Assembly: GCA_043228905.1 (NCBI GenBank)
Contig: JBHGNT010000012.1
Coordinates: forward strand, 868,001 to 932,000
Source of the DNA: Azolla caroliniana
Lineage: Eukaryota > Polypodiophyta
DNA: 64,000 nt
Direction of reading: 5' to 3'
Numbering within the stretch: the first letter of the stretch is position 1; every line of letters begins with the position of its first letter. A program made the translations under genes and the position numbers. A model generated the notes under the pieces. The model saw only the letters and a list, made by a program, of their open reading frames with translations. It was not told the origin of the DNA and did no database searches. Positions 24,880-36,172 of the stretch are shown in pieces.

Positions 24880-27225
24880 GGTATTGTTGATGAAATTCCT
24901 CAACAAGGGTTCAAGAATTTGCAATATTCTCCACCAATTCCCAAGTGCGGTCACTCAAAGTATAGCCTAGCAAATCCACCAAATAATATAGCTTGTTGTG
25001 AAGAATCTTGCAATCAAGAATGGCGACAACTTCGTACTTTGATCTTCAAGTTCAACAAGAGGTAGAGGTTGTATAGTACAATTTGGAATATAACTTATCT
25101 GACATGATTATAAAATAGAAATATGAAATATTGGATGTAATCGTAAGTGTGGGGGCAGATCAAGGTGAAAACTTACATCATTGATTTTTCCATTAATGAA
25201 AAAGGGCCTAACCGTTGATAACCCAATTTGGCACATGACTTAATAGACTTTATATGACGTTGTAATAACAATACTTGATCTCCAACTTGAAAAGTGGACA
25301 GAACCAGATGTTGATTTGCATCAACTTTGTGTGTTACTTGAGCTTCCTATAGATGATTTGAAAGTTCCGCTTGAATCTATCGTAGTCAATCTAAATGATC
25401 TTGAGCACAAGGATTTAGGAGCTTCAAATAAACACCATCGAGGATGATAACCTATGTATGCATAAAATGGTGTAACCCTAGTAAAGGAATGTATAGAATT
25501 ATTGTAATATGCAAATTCGGCGAAATCTAATATATCAACCCAATCGTCTCGTTGATAACTAATGAATCATCGAAGGTACTGCTCCAATATTTGATTTCTA
25601 CGCCCTATTTGGCCATTAGTTTATGGATGATAAACTGAGGAGAGTTTGTAGGAGACTTTAGAGCATTGTGAAGAGATGCTTTGAAATTTTAGACATAAAC
25701 TGTGGTCCATGATCACTGATGATGTTCTTTGGAAGCCCGTAGAAATATTTCACACATAACTAGATTTGTTGTTTCCTCAATAGTGATATATTTAGCGCAT
25801 GACAATAAATGTGTCATTTTAGTATATCACTCAACTACTGGTAAGGTAGCATGGAACCCCTTACAATGTGGAAAATCTATAATAAAACCTAAAGACATAG
25901 GTTGTCATGATTTGCTTGGAATTGGTAACAGTTGCAATAAACCATATGGATGATGTCAAGCATCATTTCTCTGCAACATATATCACATGTGCGAACATAA
26001 TCTTCGACAAATTTATGTAGATGAGGCCACCAAAATGATTGTGTTAGCAAATCCAAGATTTTATTGATACCAAAATACCCAATGTATATGTATCATGGCA
26101 AATTTGTATGACTTGGAGGCGATATGATCCATTTGGAACATAAAGAAGATTTTTGAAGAAGAGTAATCCATCATGCCACTTGAATTGCGTAAAATCTGTA
26201 TAGGAATGTTGTGACTGAGAGCAACATATATGACTTGGAACAATATGATCTAAGGTTTCTTGAGCGAACACATTTGTCTTGAGATTATGATGAATAGTAT
26301 CAATAATACTTGAATCTAGTAAATTATCAAAGACTGTGGTTGTTTGACCCCGTGCAAGACCTAGGGTTATTTGTTTTTTTATTGAAGGTCGGATCACCAA
26401 AACAAAGGTGCTAAATACGAATGTAATGATAATGCACATGCTTTCCCTTGTTGTTTTCCTGGACGGAAGGTAATCTTGAAATCAAAATGAGTAAGGAATT
26501 GTGCCCATCGATCCTATCTCGTGTTTAGTACACGAGCACTACGGAAATAGGTGAGGTTTTTGTGATAAGTGAATACAATTATTTGACGAGGAGAGCCTTC
26601 TAAGAAATGTGGGCATTGTTCAAAGGAATTAACTATAGATAATAGCTCCTTATCATGTACCTCATATTTTATCTCAATAGTATTAAATTTGCGCAAATTG
26701 AAAGCCACTAGGTGTAGCTTCCCATCATCACCTTGTTGTGACAAAATGCTACCAAGTGTAAAATCTAGTGCATCTACTTAAAAAATAAATGGTTTTTGCG
26801 GATCAATACGAGTTTAGATAGGGGTGAATGTAAAGGTCTTCTTAAGATCCAAAAAACCCTTATCTCCATCAGTAGTCCAAACAAATGATTGATTATTCCT
26901 TCTATGTGTGAGAGGCATAATAACTTTTGAGTAATCTTGTATGAATTTGCCATAGAAATTTGCAAATCCTAGAAAACATTGCACATCTCTCATAGATTAT
27001 GGAGTTTTCCAATTCAACATTGTTTGGACTTTAATTGGATCCATGGAGATTCTCTTAGAGGAGATGATGTTGCCTACGAATTCCACTTGTTTGCAATCAA
27101 AACTGTAGTTCTCCAATCTTGCATAAAGGTCATATTCTCGTAGTTGTTTTAGTACTTGAAGAACATGAGAATCATGCTCCTGTTGTGTTTTTCAATCAAT
27201 CAATAAATCATCCAAATATATTTGT
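24880..27225 (-). pseudogene. Ty3/gypsy chromovirus pol, broken
   Basis: In minus order: end of reverse transcriptase (IYLDDLLIDWKTQQEHDSHV, then ISMDPIKVQTMLNWKTP), RNase H (LSQQGDDGKLHLVAFNLRKF, YEVHDKELLSIV), an integrase zinc-finger tail (SYRLQVIQICHDTY), integrase core (GLPKNIISDHGPQFMS), the module AKLGYQRLGPFFI, and a chromodomain near 25050-24905 (LYYLVDLLGYTLSDRTWELV). Stops and frameshifts break it throughout. Gag, protease and the front of RT are missing: the sequence stops within the RT catalytic block exactly where the copia LTR begins at 27226. Chromodomain integrases are known to guide insertion to heterochromatin. Confidence 0.88.
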
Positions 27226-27508
27226 TGAGAATCAAACTCAACTTCCCTAGTGTGGGAACACACCTTGGGAATACCCAATTATGTGAACATCCCACCTCTT
27301 TGTATCATAACTAATGTGTCATAGAAGTTTAGTCCTATAACACATATTTAGTAAGTAGTTAAGACCCCACCTCTTTCCCAAGAGACAGTTCTAATGAGAG
27401 AACTTAGAGAGAATGTGACTACATAAGCACCTTCTCATTCTCTTTGTAACGTTGGTTAATTCTTGCTTCTTGTTAATACAATTTTCTTGTTTTTTGTAAA
27501 CATTGTGT

Positions 27509-27575
<67 letters not shown>

Positions 27576-27639
27576 ACACACCACACACACACACACACAC
27601 ATTTCTTCCGTTGCACAGAATCACTCCCGATTCTGTACA
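27226..27639 (+). mobile_element. Copia 5' LTR
   Basis: Runs from TGAGAATCAAACTC to TTCTGTACA (414 bp), directly followed by a primer-binding site. Its first 159 bp match 32861-33019. It contains a long (CA)n microsatellite at 27525-27600, unusual inside an LTR end. TG...CA ends are present. Confidence 0.85.
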
Positions 27640-27657
27640 TAGTATCAGAGTGCTTGG
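27640..27657 (+). promoter_or_regulatory. Copia primer-binding site
   Basis: TAGTATCAGAGTGCTTGG resembles the initiator-tRNA-Met PBS (TGGTATCAGAGC) used by most plant copia elements, and sits immediately after the LTR. Confidence 0.75.
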
Positions 27658-28447
27658 TAGCTTGATCCAAGTCCAATGTGTGTCATGCCTAACCCCACGT
27701 TCACGAAGAGCCAGTCGATTGTTGTAGCAACAACGTGCATAGTTCGTATCACAAAGAAGAAGAACATTCGACATCAATACTCAGATGGGACACGCCCTTC
27801 CCACTAAGAAACTCGACAGAAACAACTTCACATATTGGGAGTACAACATGCACCAATACCTTGTCGGCCAAGGCTATTGGAGTTATGTCAAACGAGCACA
27901 AGAAAATCAACCCAACCCAGCACATGTTGACCACCCAGCTTGGGAGCAAGCGACGAGTCACGTGCTGCACTGCCTTGCATCATGCGTTCATGATCATATG
28001 CTTCGCTACATTTGAGAGGCCAAAATGTCAAAAGAGGCATGGGGGAACCTCAAAAAGATATTCGCGGCCAACACAACTACATGAAAGCTTCAACTTCACC
28101 AAGAGTTGAACATCATACAACAACGGGATATGTCAATCAGTAGCTACACCTTGAAGATCAAGGAGATGTGCGACTCCCTCGGTCGATCAATGTCAACATG
28201 ACGAAGAAATGGTGCAGATATGCCTCGAAGGCCTACCACCTCGGTTCGGTGCGATACAGTCAACAATCCTTGCGACGAAGAATCCTCCCTCCTTCTTCGA
28301 TCTCCAGTCAATGCTATTGGTTGAAGAAAACCACATTCGAACAAGAGGCAACAAATCAGGCAGACAAATGCTCTACACGAGTTCGGATGGAGGGAGAGGG
28401 CGGGGTCATGGAAGAAGAGGCCGATTCGGGCAAGCCGATGTTGTTAC

Positions 28448-28946
28448 GGGCATGACCATATAATATCCCGTGGTGAGAATGTATCGTAGTATTCTATACA
28501 CCTGGATAAAAGTGTGAGGGTTAAACGAGAGTGTAAAGAAGGGGAGGATTACTTTTAATCCACGGGATTGAGACAACTAACAATCGGAAATTGTTTGGTT
28601 CGGTTTGAGAGGGTCCAACCCTAACATGAACCGAACCGATGAAACCGTTAAACCGCGGTTTAGCTGTTCAGTTCGGTTCGGTTCAAACCAAACCGTTGCC
28701 GATTGTTAGAGACAACCCATTAGGCCAAGTGTGAACTTGTATGGGGGCCTTGGGTCTAGCTATAAATATGAGGCCTAGACCCAAGGCCCCTAGGCAAGTT
28801 CACACTTGGCCTAATGGGTTGTCTCAATCCCGTGGATTAAAAGTAATCCTCTCCTTCTTTACACTCTTGTTTAACCCTCACACTTTATCCACGTGTATAG
28901 AATACTACGGTACATTCTCACCACGGGATATTATATGGTCATGCTC
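28448..28946. mobile_element. Long-TIR fold-back MITE inside copia gag
   Basis: The left arm starts GGGCATGACCATATAATATC and the right arm ends with its near-complement GATATTATATGGTCATGCTC. The arms stay complementary almost to the centre near 28765, so without the nested insert nearly the whole element is one hairpin. Beyond the ends lie GTTAC (left) and GTAAC (right), so the exact edge and any target duplication are ambiguous. No coding capacity. Removing it would rejoin the copia gag reading frame region between the Gly/Arg stretch and the zinc knuckle. Confidence 0.85.
28577..28709. mobile_element. GGTTCGG-type MITE nested in the fold-back arm
   Basis: Terminal inverted repeats CTAACAATCGG and CCGATTGTTAG bound 133 bp of GGTTCGG/AACCGAAC-rich sequence. 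AGACAA stands on both sides (28571-28576 and 28710-28715), and the other arm of the host hairpin preserves the uninterrupted site (reverse complement of GGGTTGTCTCAATCCC). This proves insertion order: fold-back element first, this one second. Confidence 0.9.
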
Positions 28947-30796
28947 GTAACATACACAACCAAGAACAACCCCAAGAACACAACTTCTACTATCGGCAAG
29001 ATGTTTCAAACACGCGAGGTGGAACGTTTGGTAGAAGGGGGAGCAATCATGCCGGACCAAGCTGACAAAAAAAATCCGTCCAATGCGGATATTGTGGCAA
29101 ATTCGGCCACTACAAGACAGAGTGTTGCAAAAAGAAGAGCGAGTCGGCCTTCACGAGCCAACAACTCACCAACTACGCCTACAACTCCAACTATGACGAT
29201 CGTGGCCAAATGTTTGTAATGAGGCACATAGCGAACTCAATGTCGACCTCCAACTGACCAACACCTCCCAGTTACTCAAAAGATGTATGGTTTGTCGATT
29301 CGTGTGCATCCAATCACATGACGTCTCATAAAGTTTGGTTCGGATAGCTATGAAAGCCCGAACAACCCGACTATGTGGAAATTGGGGATGACACAATTCA
29401 CCCCAATTCAGCATGTCGGTAATGTCCCATTCGGCGAAGAGGGAAACCAAACCTACATCAAGAACGTCTTGCATGTTCCGACAATAACGAAGAATCTGGT
29501 CTCTGTTGGTCAAATTGTGGAACATGGCATGCAAGTTCGGTTCAATGACGGAGGATGCTTCATAGAAAAGGAAAGCCGAATTATTGCTCGTAGTCGAAGA
29601 GAAGGTCAGATGTTCATCCTCGATTCTCATGAGATGAAATTTGCAATGTTTGCCAAAGGCCATAACGCCAACATCGACAAAGAGTTGTGGCATAAAAGAA
29701 TCAGCCACATCAATCTTCAGAAGCTCAAATGAGTGTAGTCAAAAGGAGTCATCATCAGACTCCCGACCTTTATTGAGAAGGAGATTGCATGTGTATACGA
29801 ATCCTACCAATTCGGTAAACAACACTGACAACCGTTCGCAAAAGAGAGGAACGTGAGCAAAGGGATCCTGGATGTAATACATTCAGATGTATGGGGACCA
29901 GCCCAAACGGCAACATTCGGTGGTTGTCGATATTATGTGACATTCATTGACGACTTCTCCAGGCACACCTGGATATTCCCTATGTGGTGGAAGAGTGAAG
30001 TGTTCTCACATTTCCAGAAATTCAAAAACGAAGTCGAAAAGGCAACGAGACGTCATGTACAATGCCTTCGATCGGACGGCGGCAAAGAGTACTTCTTCAA
30101 CGCCTTCACGACATACCTTCGACAAGAAGGAATCCGACAGGAGTTTACTTGCCGACACACACCTCAGCAGAACGGAGTAGCCTAACGAAAGAACCGACAT
30201 ATACTCGAGGCGGCAAGGGCAACGATAAATGAGAAACATCTGCCAAAAAGTTCTATGGAAAGAAGCTAGACCTATCCCACGTAAGGATATTTGACTCTAT
30301 CACATTCGTACATATTCTCGATGAAAGCGGCAAAAACTCAATGCAAAATTGGAGAAGTGCATCCTCGTGTGGTACTCACTTAAACAAAAAGGGTATAAGT
30401 CTTTCAACCCCTCTACCAAGAAGGTTCGAGTGACTAGGGATGTTGTATTCGACGAATTGGCATCTTTGTACACATTTTATTCAACTCCATTTGACCCAAT
30501 CGAAACCTATTTCGAAAAAAATTCAGAGGAGGAAGATCGACTAAGGCTCATAACAAAGGAAAGTCCAATCTCAACCAAATTGAGTGGACCACATGAGCCA
30601 CGGAGTGACCATAGCACCTCACAGCCAAGTCCAAAATCAGACAAAGGAAAGGCTAAAATGCCTAAGTACAAAGACTCAAATGGAAACAAATCGGCTCACT
30701 CACTCGACAGTGAGTATGGTGGATTGGAAGTTCCTATCTTGAAGACACAAGGAGCCAAGAAAGCGTTGTCACGGTTTTCCGCATGGATGCGTTGAA

Positions 30797-30930
30797 ATGG
30801 GGTGGGACTACCGGGGTCTCCGACCAAGAAGCCAATAAGGGAGAAAGGCGGCTCGTAATAGTGTCCGAATAGCTTCATCGGATCGACTTCCGAGCGCGTG
30901 CCCAATCTTGAATGATTCCCCGATACCAGT
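30797..30930 (-). pseudogene. Gypsy PBS and gag start, truncated
   Basis: Immediately after the LTR at 30931 the minus strand reads ACTGGTATCGGGG (a PBS-like TGGTATC), then a short open stretch (MKLFGHYYEPPFSLIGFLVG) that stops where copia sequence begins. Its position after an LTR and PBS marks it as leader/gag of the second gypsy family. The gag assignment is positional rather than by recognised domain. Confidence 0.5.
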
Positions 30931-31301
30931 TGATTAGCGCATGGGCCAAAAGAAGCGTAACGTCCCGGTCAAAATGCCAAACAACAACGATGAGCTCACA
31001 AGCTCACAGGCTCGGACGCACACACAACAGGAATAGATCGGGATTAAGAACACGAACTTGGGGTGCAACAAATTGCAGCAAGTAGGAACCACGCAGGAGT
31101 ACACAAACGGAAGAAGAGACACTACAACACTAATGATTAACAGAGAACGAAAGAATACAACCGGCGGACTTGGCTGACAAGTGGTGCGTCGAGCTACGGC
31201 CAACACAAACACACCCAGAACGATGAACCTCTGGTCGGGCACTCACGGGCTTCTTGTGCGAGTAGAGGCTTCACCTTCTTCCCTGGATCAACATGGAACA
31301 C

Positions 31302-31352
<51 letters not shown>

Positions 31353-31679
31353 GTGCACCCAAACCGATCAACATTTCTTCCTCCCAATCCTCGATTCCTA
31401 AAATAGGCTCAAGCCTCCCCTTTTATAGCACCAGGAAAGACCGTTACGTCGTGATCAGTGTCAGAGATTCCCCCCGATTTCTTCACATCAAATCCCCGTA
31501 TCCTCTCTATCCATGCGAGTCTTTAAAGTACCCCGTAAATCCTACTCCCTAGTACTCACTAGTCCTATGCAATTTACATTTGTTTTTACATAACACTTTT
31601 TATTTGTGTGCATCCGTGCACACACACATTCACGTGCAACCGACTCCATTTCTTCCTATGGCCTGAATCCTTCACGACA
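30931..31679 (-). mobile_element. Gypsy LTR (second family), 749 bp
   Basis: Minus-strand ends TGTCGTGAAGG and GCGCTAATCA. It is preceded by a purine-rich tract (GGTGGGGGTGGA, 31680-31691) and followed by a PBS. It contains a TATA-like GCTATAAAAGGGG around 31418-31430 and a (GA)n tract at about 31307-31347. GC-richer than the gypsy and copia material around it. Confidence 0.75.
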
Positions 31680-31699
31680 TCCACCCCCACCAAACCGCA

Positions 31700-32840
31700 C
31701 ATCCTTGGACATGTGCCAAGTAGTGAAACGGTGGAGATTTCGGCTCAGCTTCACTTGCCTTCTCCTAAATCGTCACCATTCACGTCTCCTTTCGGCTCCT
31801 CGCTTTTGCTCCCGCCTTCTTCTAGTTCCGGCTCACACCGCTTCTTGAAGGCCTTTATCCGCTTCCCTGCAACAGGCACCACGATCCTCATCCTGTCAAT
31901 CTCGGCAAGATGGTATGTCACATTATCGTTGGCGCTTGTCACCACGTACGACCCGAACCACCTCCTCGCAAACTTTTGAGTTGACCGGTGTTGGTTATCT
32001 AGGTTGTTGTCATAGACCAACACCTAATCGCCCTCCTCGATCTTCTCTGGTTGGAGTCGGTGTGTCTGGTCGAACCGACCCTTGTTCTTCTTCCGCGTTT
32101 CTTCTATCCTCGCCATCGCTCATTCGACGTCCTCCGGTGTTCGCTCGAGTTGTTGTTGGATCCACGCTGCCAACAACTCTTCCCCTCTCATCTCCTCCGA
32201 CCAGTCGACTGCTAACCATGACGAATTCGTCTGTTCCATCGGCATGATCGACTTTTGTTCAAACATCAGTTCTGTCAGCATGTACCCGGTTACCGAACTT
32301 GCGTAGTTCGGTCGGCCCATAAAGCGTAAGGTAGTAGTCTTGGCCAGTTCCCGACTCGTCCGTCACACACTCCTACTAATGCTTTTACGATCGGCCCGTG
32401 CCTGGCTCGATTTTCCCATTGGCTTCCGGATTATACGCCGTGGTGAGTGAAATCTTGACCCCAAGTCGGTCGAACAACTCCTCGACTTCTAGCGCGTCCA
32501 ACTCCCCTCGGTTGACCACGATCTTACCCACACACCGGTACTGGCAAATCACATATTTGATCAGGAACCGGTATACAGTTGTGGTCGTCTTGTTCGCTAA
32601 GGTTAGACCCTCCACCTGGTTCGTTAGATCTTTCCTTGCAAGCACCAAGCACCACATATGTCCTACCCCCATCAGCATCATCACTAAATCAACCATCCAC
32701 TTGAAGTGACTGGTCGGCAAGTAGGTCGGGTGTAGCTCGTCGCGATGCCAGATACTAGAATGCATCTTACAGCTTTTGCATGGAGTTGACTCGAAGCCGA
32801 CCTAAAGACCAATCTGAACCAACTATTCGGCAACCGAAAA
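31700..32840 (-). pseudogene. Gypsy integrase (second family), broken
   Basis: From 32765 downward: SFKWMVD-type linker, KDLTNQVEGLTLANKTTTTV, then CVGKIVVNRGELDALEVEEL, FDRLGVKISLTTAYNPEANG (integrase core with the usual AYHPQTNGQ-like end), and after frame changes the C-terminal module FARRWFGSYVVTSANDNVTY with LAEIDRMRIVVPVAGKR. Base composition and sequence differ from the chromovirus at 24.9-27.2 kb, and no chromodomain is seen. The order integrase-LTR-gag means this LTR lies between the end of one element copy and the start of another. Confidence 0.85.
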
Positions 32841-32842
32841 TT

Positions 32843-33019
32843 GCGTTTGAAGGGGTGTGGTGAGAATCAAACTCTCAACTTCCCTACTGTAGGAACACAC
32901 CTTGGGAATACCCAAGTCTATGAACATCCCACCTCTTTGTATCATAACTAATGTATCATAGAAGTTAAGTCCTATGACACATATTTAGTAAGTAGTTAAG
33001 AACCCACCTCTTTCCCAAG
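32843..33019 (+). mobile_element. Copia PPT and truncated 3' LTR
   Basis: TTTGAAGGGGTGTGG precedes TGAGAATCAAACTCTCAACT at 32861. The next 159 bp match the 5' LTR at 27226 with a handful of differences and stop abruptly after TTTCCCAAG. The remaining 255 bp of the LTR are missing. The chromovirus-type integrase sequence begins at the break. Confidence 0.85.
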
Positions 33020-33850
33020 GTGGAATGCAACATCATTGATTTGATCGGAGATAATAAATGGACCAAGTCATTGATAACCCAATTTATCACAAGGCTTGGT
33101 GGTCTTCATAGTACGTCATAATTGTCATACATGATCTTCAACTTGAAACTTTGGTTCCTCTGATGAGGAGTCAAGGTGATGACGACCTGAAACTTTCTTG
33201 TGGGTGGCTTCAACAATATCCAAGTGGTGGGAAAGTGTGACATGAACTTCTTGGAATTAACATAGATGATCCTTCGTATCAAGATTCTTTGATATTTATG
33301 GACGTTCAATCATTGTCCAACATAGATGATATCTTATATTTTCAAAGAATGGAGATATCATGCTGAGGAATGAACTAAATTATTGTATGCAAACTCTGCA
33401 AAATGAATACTTTATTTACCAAATCATCCTATTTGTAATTGATGAAACATCGAAGATATTGTTCTAGTGTCTAAGACCGTCACTTTGTGTATGATATATT
33501 AAAGAGAGTTTACAAGAGATTTTGAGCATCTTAACACATGTTTCTAGAATTTTGAGATGATTTGTGGGCCACGATCACTAATGATGTCATTTGGAAGACC
33601 ATGATGCCGAAATACTTCTCTCATACCGATGTCATCCTATTGGTAATTGATGAAACACCGAAGATATTGTTCTAGTGTCTAAGACCGTCACTTTGTGGAT
33701 GATATATTAAAGAGAGTTTACAAGAGATTTTGAGCATCTCAACATGTGTTTCTAGAATTTTGAGATGATTTGTGGGCTACGATCACTAATGATGTCATTT
33801 GGAAGACCATGGTGTCGAAATACTTCATGACCATGATGTCATCCTTTATT
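33020..33850 (-). pseudogene. Gypsy chromovirus integrase fragment with internal duplication
   Basis: Minus-strand reading gives the DKLGYQ-LGPFIISDQINDV module near 33100-33030 (partner of AKLGYQRLGPFFI in the copy at 25.2 kb) and HHGLPNDIISDRGPQ near 33600. A 208-bp tandem duplication (33424-33631 and 33632-33839) repeats the GLPNDIISDRGPQ region. Same family as the element at 24.9-27.2 kb, same orientation, stops throughout. Confidence 0.8.
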
Positions 33851-33857
33851 AAAGACT

Positions 33858-34369
33858 TTGTCAAGCTATAATGGTAAAAATCAAGAAAATCTTTGCTAAT
33901 GACAATGATACGAAACAATAACAAACTTGTTGATGTATTGTCTCGTTATGGTCTTTCCATCATCTTGTTATAAAAGGATAATTCAACTCATTCTAGTCAA
34001 ATTAAGAAAATATTTGTCAGTGATTATGATACAAATACCTTTCATGACTTTGGAAATGAAGAAAGTTTGATGGAATTCAACACTTTTTACTCAATAAGTT
34101 ATTCAAATCTATGTTTGTCGGTTGATAGTCAGTAAGTGGTCATGATGGATAGACTGTAATGAGGCAACATGCCAACAAGCTCATTATTTGTTTTGTATCA
34201 TAATCACTGACAAATATTTTCTTAATTTGACTAGAATGAGTTGAATTATCCTTTTGTAACAAGATAATGGAAAGACCATAACAAAACAATACATCAACAA
34301 GTTTGTTATTGTTTCATATCATTGTCATTGACAAAGTTTTTCTTGATTTTTACCATTATAGCTTGACAA
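33858..34369. repeat. Inverted repeat, 178-bp arms
   Basis: 33858-34035 (TTGTCAAGCTATAATGG to GATTATGATACAAA) and 34192-34369 are reverse complements with scattered mismatches, separated by a 156-bp spacer. A third partial copy of part of the right arm (AACAAGATGATGGATAGACC) follows at 34387. No coding capacity. It could be a fold-back transposon or an inverted duplication next to the gypsy fragment. Confidence 0.9.
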
Positions 34370-34751
34370 GTTGAATTACCCCTTTACAACAAGATGATGG
34401 ATAGACCATAATGCAACAACATATCAACAAGTTTTATCTCCTATCATCGTCATTGATAAAAAAAATAATCTTATTGTGACTAGAACAATAGATTCAGAGA
34501 ATGTGTGCTTTTGCGAGGGAATGATTGATCCAATAGATTGACCAAGGCATTACTTTTTATAAACAAAAAAGGTCAAATGAAGAAGGAATAAATGAATTGA
34601 TTGCGGCTTCTAAGCATTAAATTTGGGTTATCAACTTAATATGTTACCAAAGGGATGATTACACATGGTCCATGACAACTTCATTGCTTATCCACAAGGG
34701 ATTTTGCTATTGTAGACACAACACTTTACATTGAGAAAAATCAGAGAAACA
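34370..34751. other. Non-coding, partial arm copy
   Basis: After the partial third arm copy (to about 34480) no gene or repeat is recognised up to the solo LTR. Confidence 0.5.
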
Positions 34752-35323
34752 TGTTAGGAATCGACTAGCCACAACTGGTTACACGTTCGTATTCGTGTAC
34801 AGAAACCAAGAACTAGTACATAGACAGAAAAACATGAAGACACAGAGACATTGATATTTTACGTGAAAAAACCCGAAATGGGAAAAAACCATGGGGGTCC
34901 ACAAACCTCGAGAAAAATAGATTACTATAGTAGAGAGGAAGTACAAATACGAAACTCGGAGGCAACGACCTCGAGTTCTCCTTCGTTTGACAGACGGCTA
35001 CAAAATTACACTCTCACTCACGGTTATAGAGGCAAACTACCTCGTTCTACCTTTACAATAATGATCAACTACAATTTACTAAAGTTTGCCCTAGTTGCTT
35101 ATAAACAAAAGCAACTTTCTGGCTATTTACAAGTATAGCCCCCAAGAGGCATTTTAGACTATTTACAATTATAATCTTCCGAACTGATTTCGGTTTCGGT
35201 TTCGATTTCGATTTCGGCCTTGGCCGAATTACCCTTGTGTCCTCGATTTCGGTTTCGGCCTTGACCGAGTTACTCACCAAATCGATTATTCTCTTCCCAT
35301 CCGGAGGGACATGTTTCCCAACA
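34752..35323 (-). mobile_element. Solo LTR with 5-bp target duplication
   Basis: Starts TGTTAGGAATCGACTAG and ends GTTTCCCAACA on the plus strand. AAACA lies on both sides (34747-34751 and 35324-35328). Minus-strand reading puts TGTTGGGAAACATG first and GGTTTTTTCCCATTTCGGG near the 3' end, the arrangement of plant copia LTRs, so the element pointed left. No internal region remains: product of LTR-LTR recombination. Confidence 0.88.
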
Positions 35324-35329
35324 AAACAT

Positions 35330-35940
35330 TCAACCCGAATGTGTCATGGTAGAAAGATGCAATGATGTCAAGGAGGTAACAATCAAAGAGGAATTTGTAG
35401 GAGTATAGGAATAACGTAGATCACAAATTTTCTATAAGGTTAGTGTATTGATTCCATTCAATCAAACAAATGTACAATGATGCAACAAACATTTGCGAAA
35501 TGTGTCTTTCGTAGGAGATATAATGTCTCTTAGGTGAGGCACCGTCAATGTCTTTTAATATTTACAATTTATTTGTTTGTTTTATTATTTCATTATTTAT
35601 TTTAACACTCTCCCCTAAGGAAATAATCAAAACACCATATCATTTTCGCCAACTTTAGAAAATTATGGTAGGCCTATATTCTTGCAACACAATAAGTTTT
35701 TTCTTTTCTTTTTAGACTTGAAATTGGATTCATAAGAAAATCGGTCCACACCGAGGTTGATGGCGTGAACTTTAACTCTATTTTTTTGTCTTCGATTAGC
35801 ACGTCGCTATAAAACACACGATGCTTGAAGGAGACAATGTGTCGAATGGTGTCGTGGTCACTCATCGTTGGATTTCGTGTGAGCTTCACAGATGATTGAT
35901 TCTCACGATGTAAGTCCGACATTAGTACTTCAAACAATTT
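35330..35940 (-). pseudogene. Copia RNase H end, PPT and start of 3' LTR
   Basis: The minus frame around 35690-35900 includes LIEDKKIELKFTPSTSVWTD and FLMNPISSLK, matching the copia RNase H tail (VEDKKIELKYIPT...ADILTKPLSS). After about 70 bp the purine tract AGGGGAGAG at 35608-35616 precedes TGTTAAAATAAATAATG, the likely 3' LTR start at 35607. The solo LTR at 34752-35323 was inserted next to or within this older LTR. Confidence 0.75.
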
Positions 35941-36015
35941 GGATTTGTCGAAGTACTACCTCTTTAATCCAAGTTCCTTCCCTTGTGGACACACTCACTA
36001 CTGGCCGTCGTCGAT

Positions 36016-36150
36016 AGGAGTCGGAGATGGCTTGGCTCAAGCCTGACCTGAGCCGTTAAACTGCTTTTAAACGGTTTGGTGGTTCGACTCGGCTTGGTTC
36101 AGGTGTGAGCTCTCCCTAACCGGTTTGAGTTCGGCTCGCACGGCTTCAGT
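36016..36150. mobile_element. GGTTCGG-type MITE, partial copy
   Basis: Begins AGGAGTCGGAGATGGCTTGG, like the family left end, and continues with AAACGGTTTGGTGGTTCG and ACCGGTTTGAGTTCGGCT. The right terminal repeat is not recognisable. It lies directly upstream of the leader of the ten-exon gene. Confidence 0.55.
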
Positions 36151-36172
36151 AGTTGGTTAGAAGTTAGAAGTC

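Larger units (their letters stand above)
27785..30795 (+). pseudogene. Ty1/copia gag-protease-integrase, broken
   Basis: Gag begins MGHALPTKKLDRNNFTYWEY and continues through several stops to a Gly/Arg-rich stretch (GGRGRGHGRRGRFG). A fold-back element interrupts it at 28448-28946. After that come a CCHC zinc knuckle (CGYCGKFGHYKTEC, about 29078), a protease-like DSCASNHMT (usual DSGAS), a GAG-pre-integrase block (LWHKRISHINLQKL), and an integrase core with HSDVWGP and LRSDGGKEY. The third catalytic residue, Glu in TPQQNGVAERKN, is replaced by a stop at about 30183. A later fragment (GYKSFNPSTKKVRVTRDVVF) is the domain before RT. RT and RNase H are absent; gypsy sequence starts near 30797. 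Confidence 0.9.

Noticed and set aside
27641-27657. tRNA-related sequence
   Set aside because: It is a retroelement primer-binding site complementary to a tRNA end, not a tRNA gene; no cloverleaf is possible.
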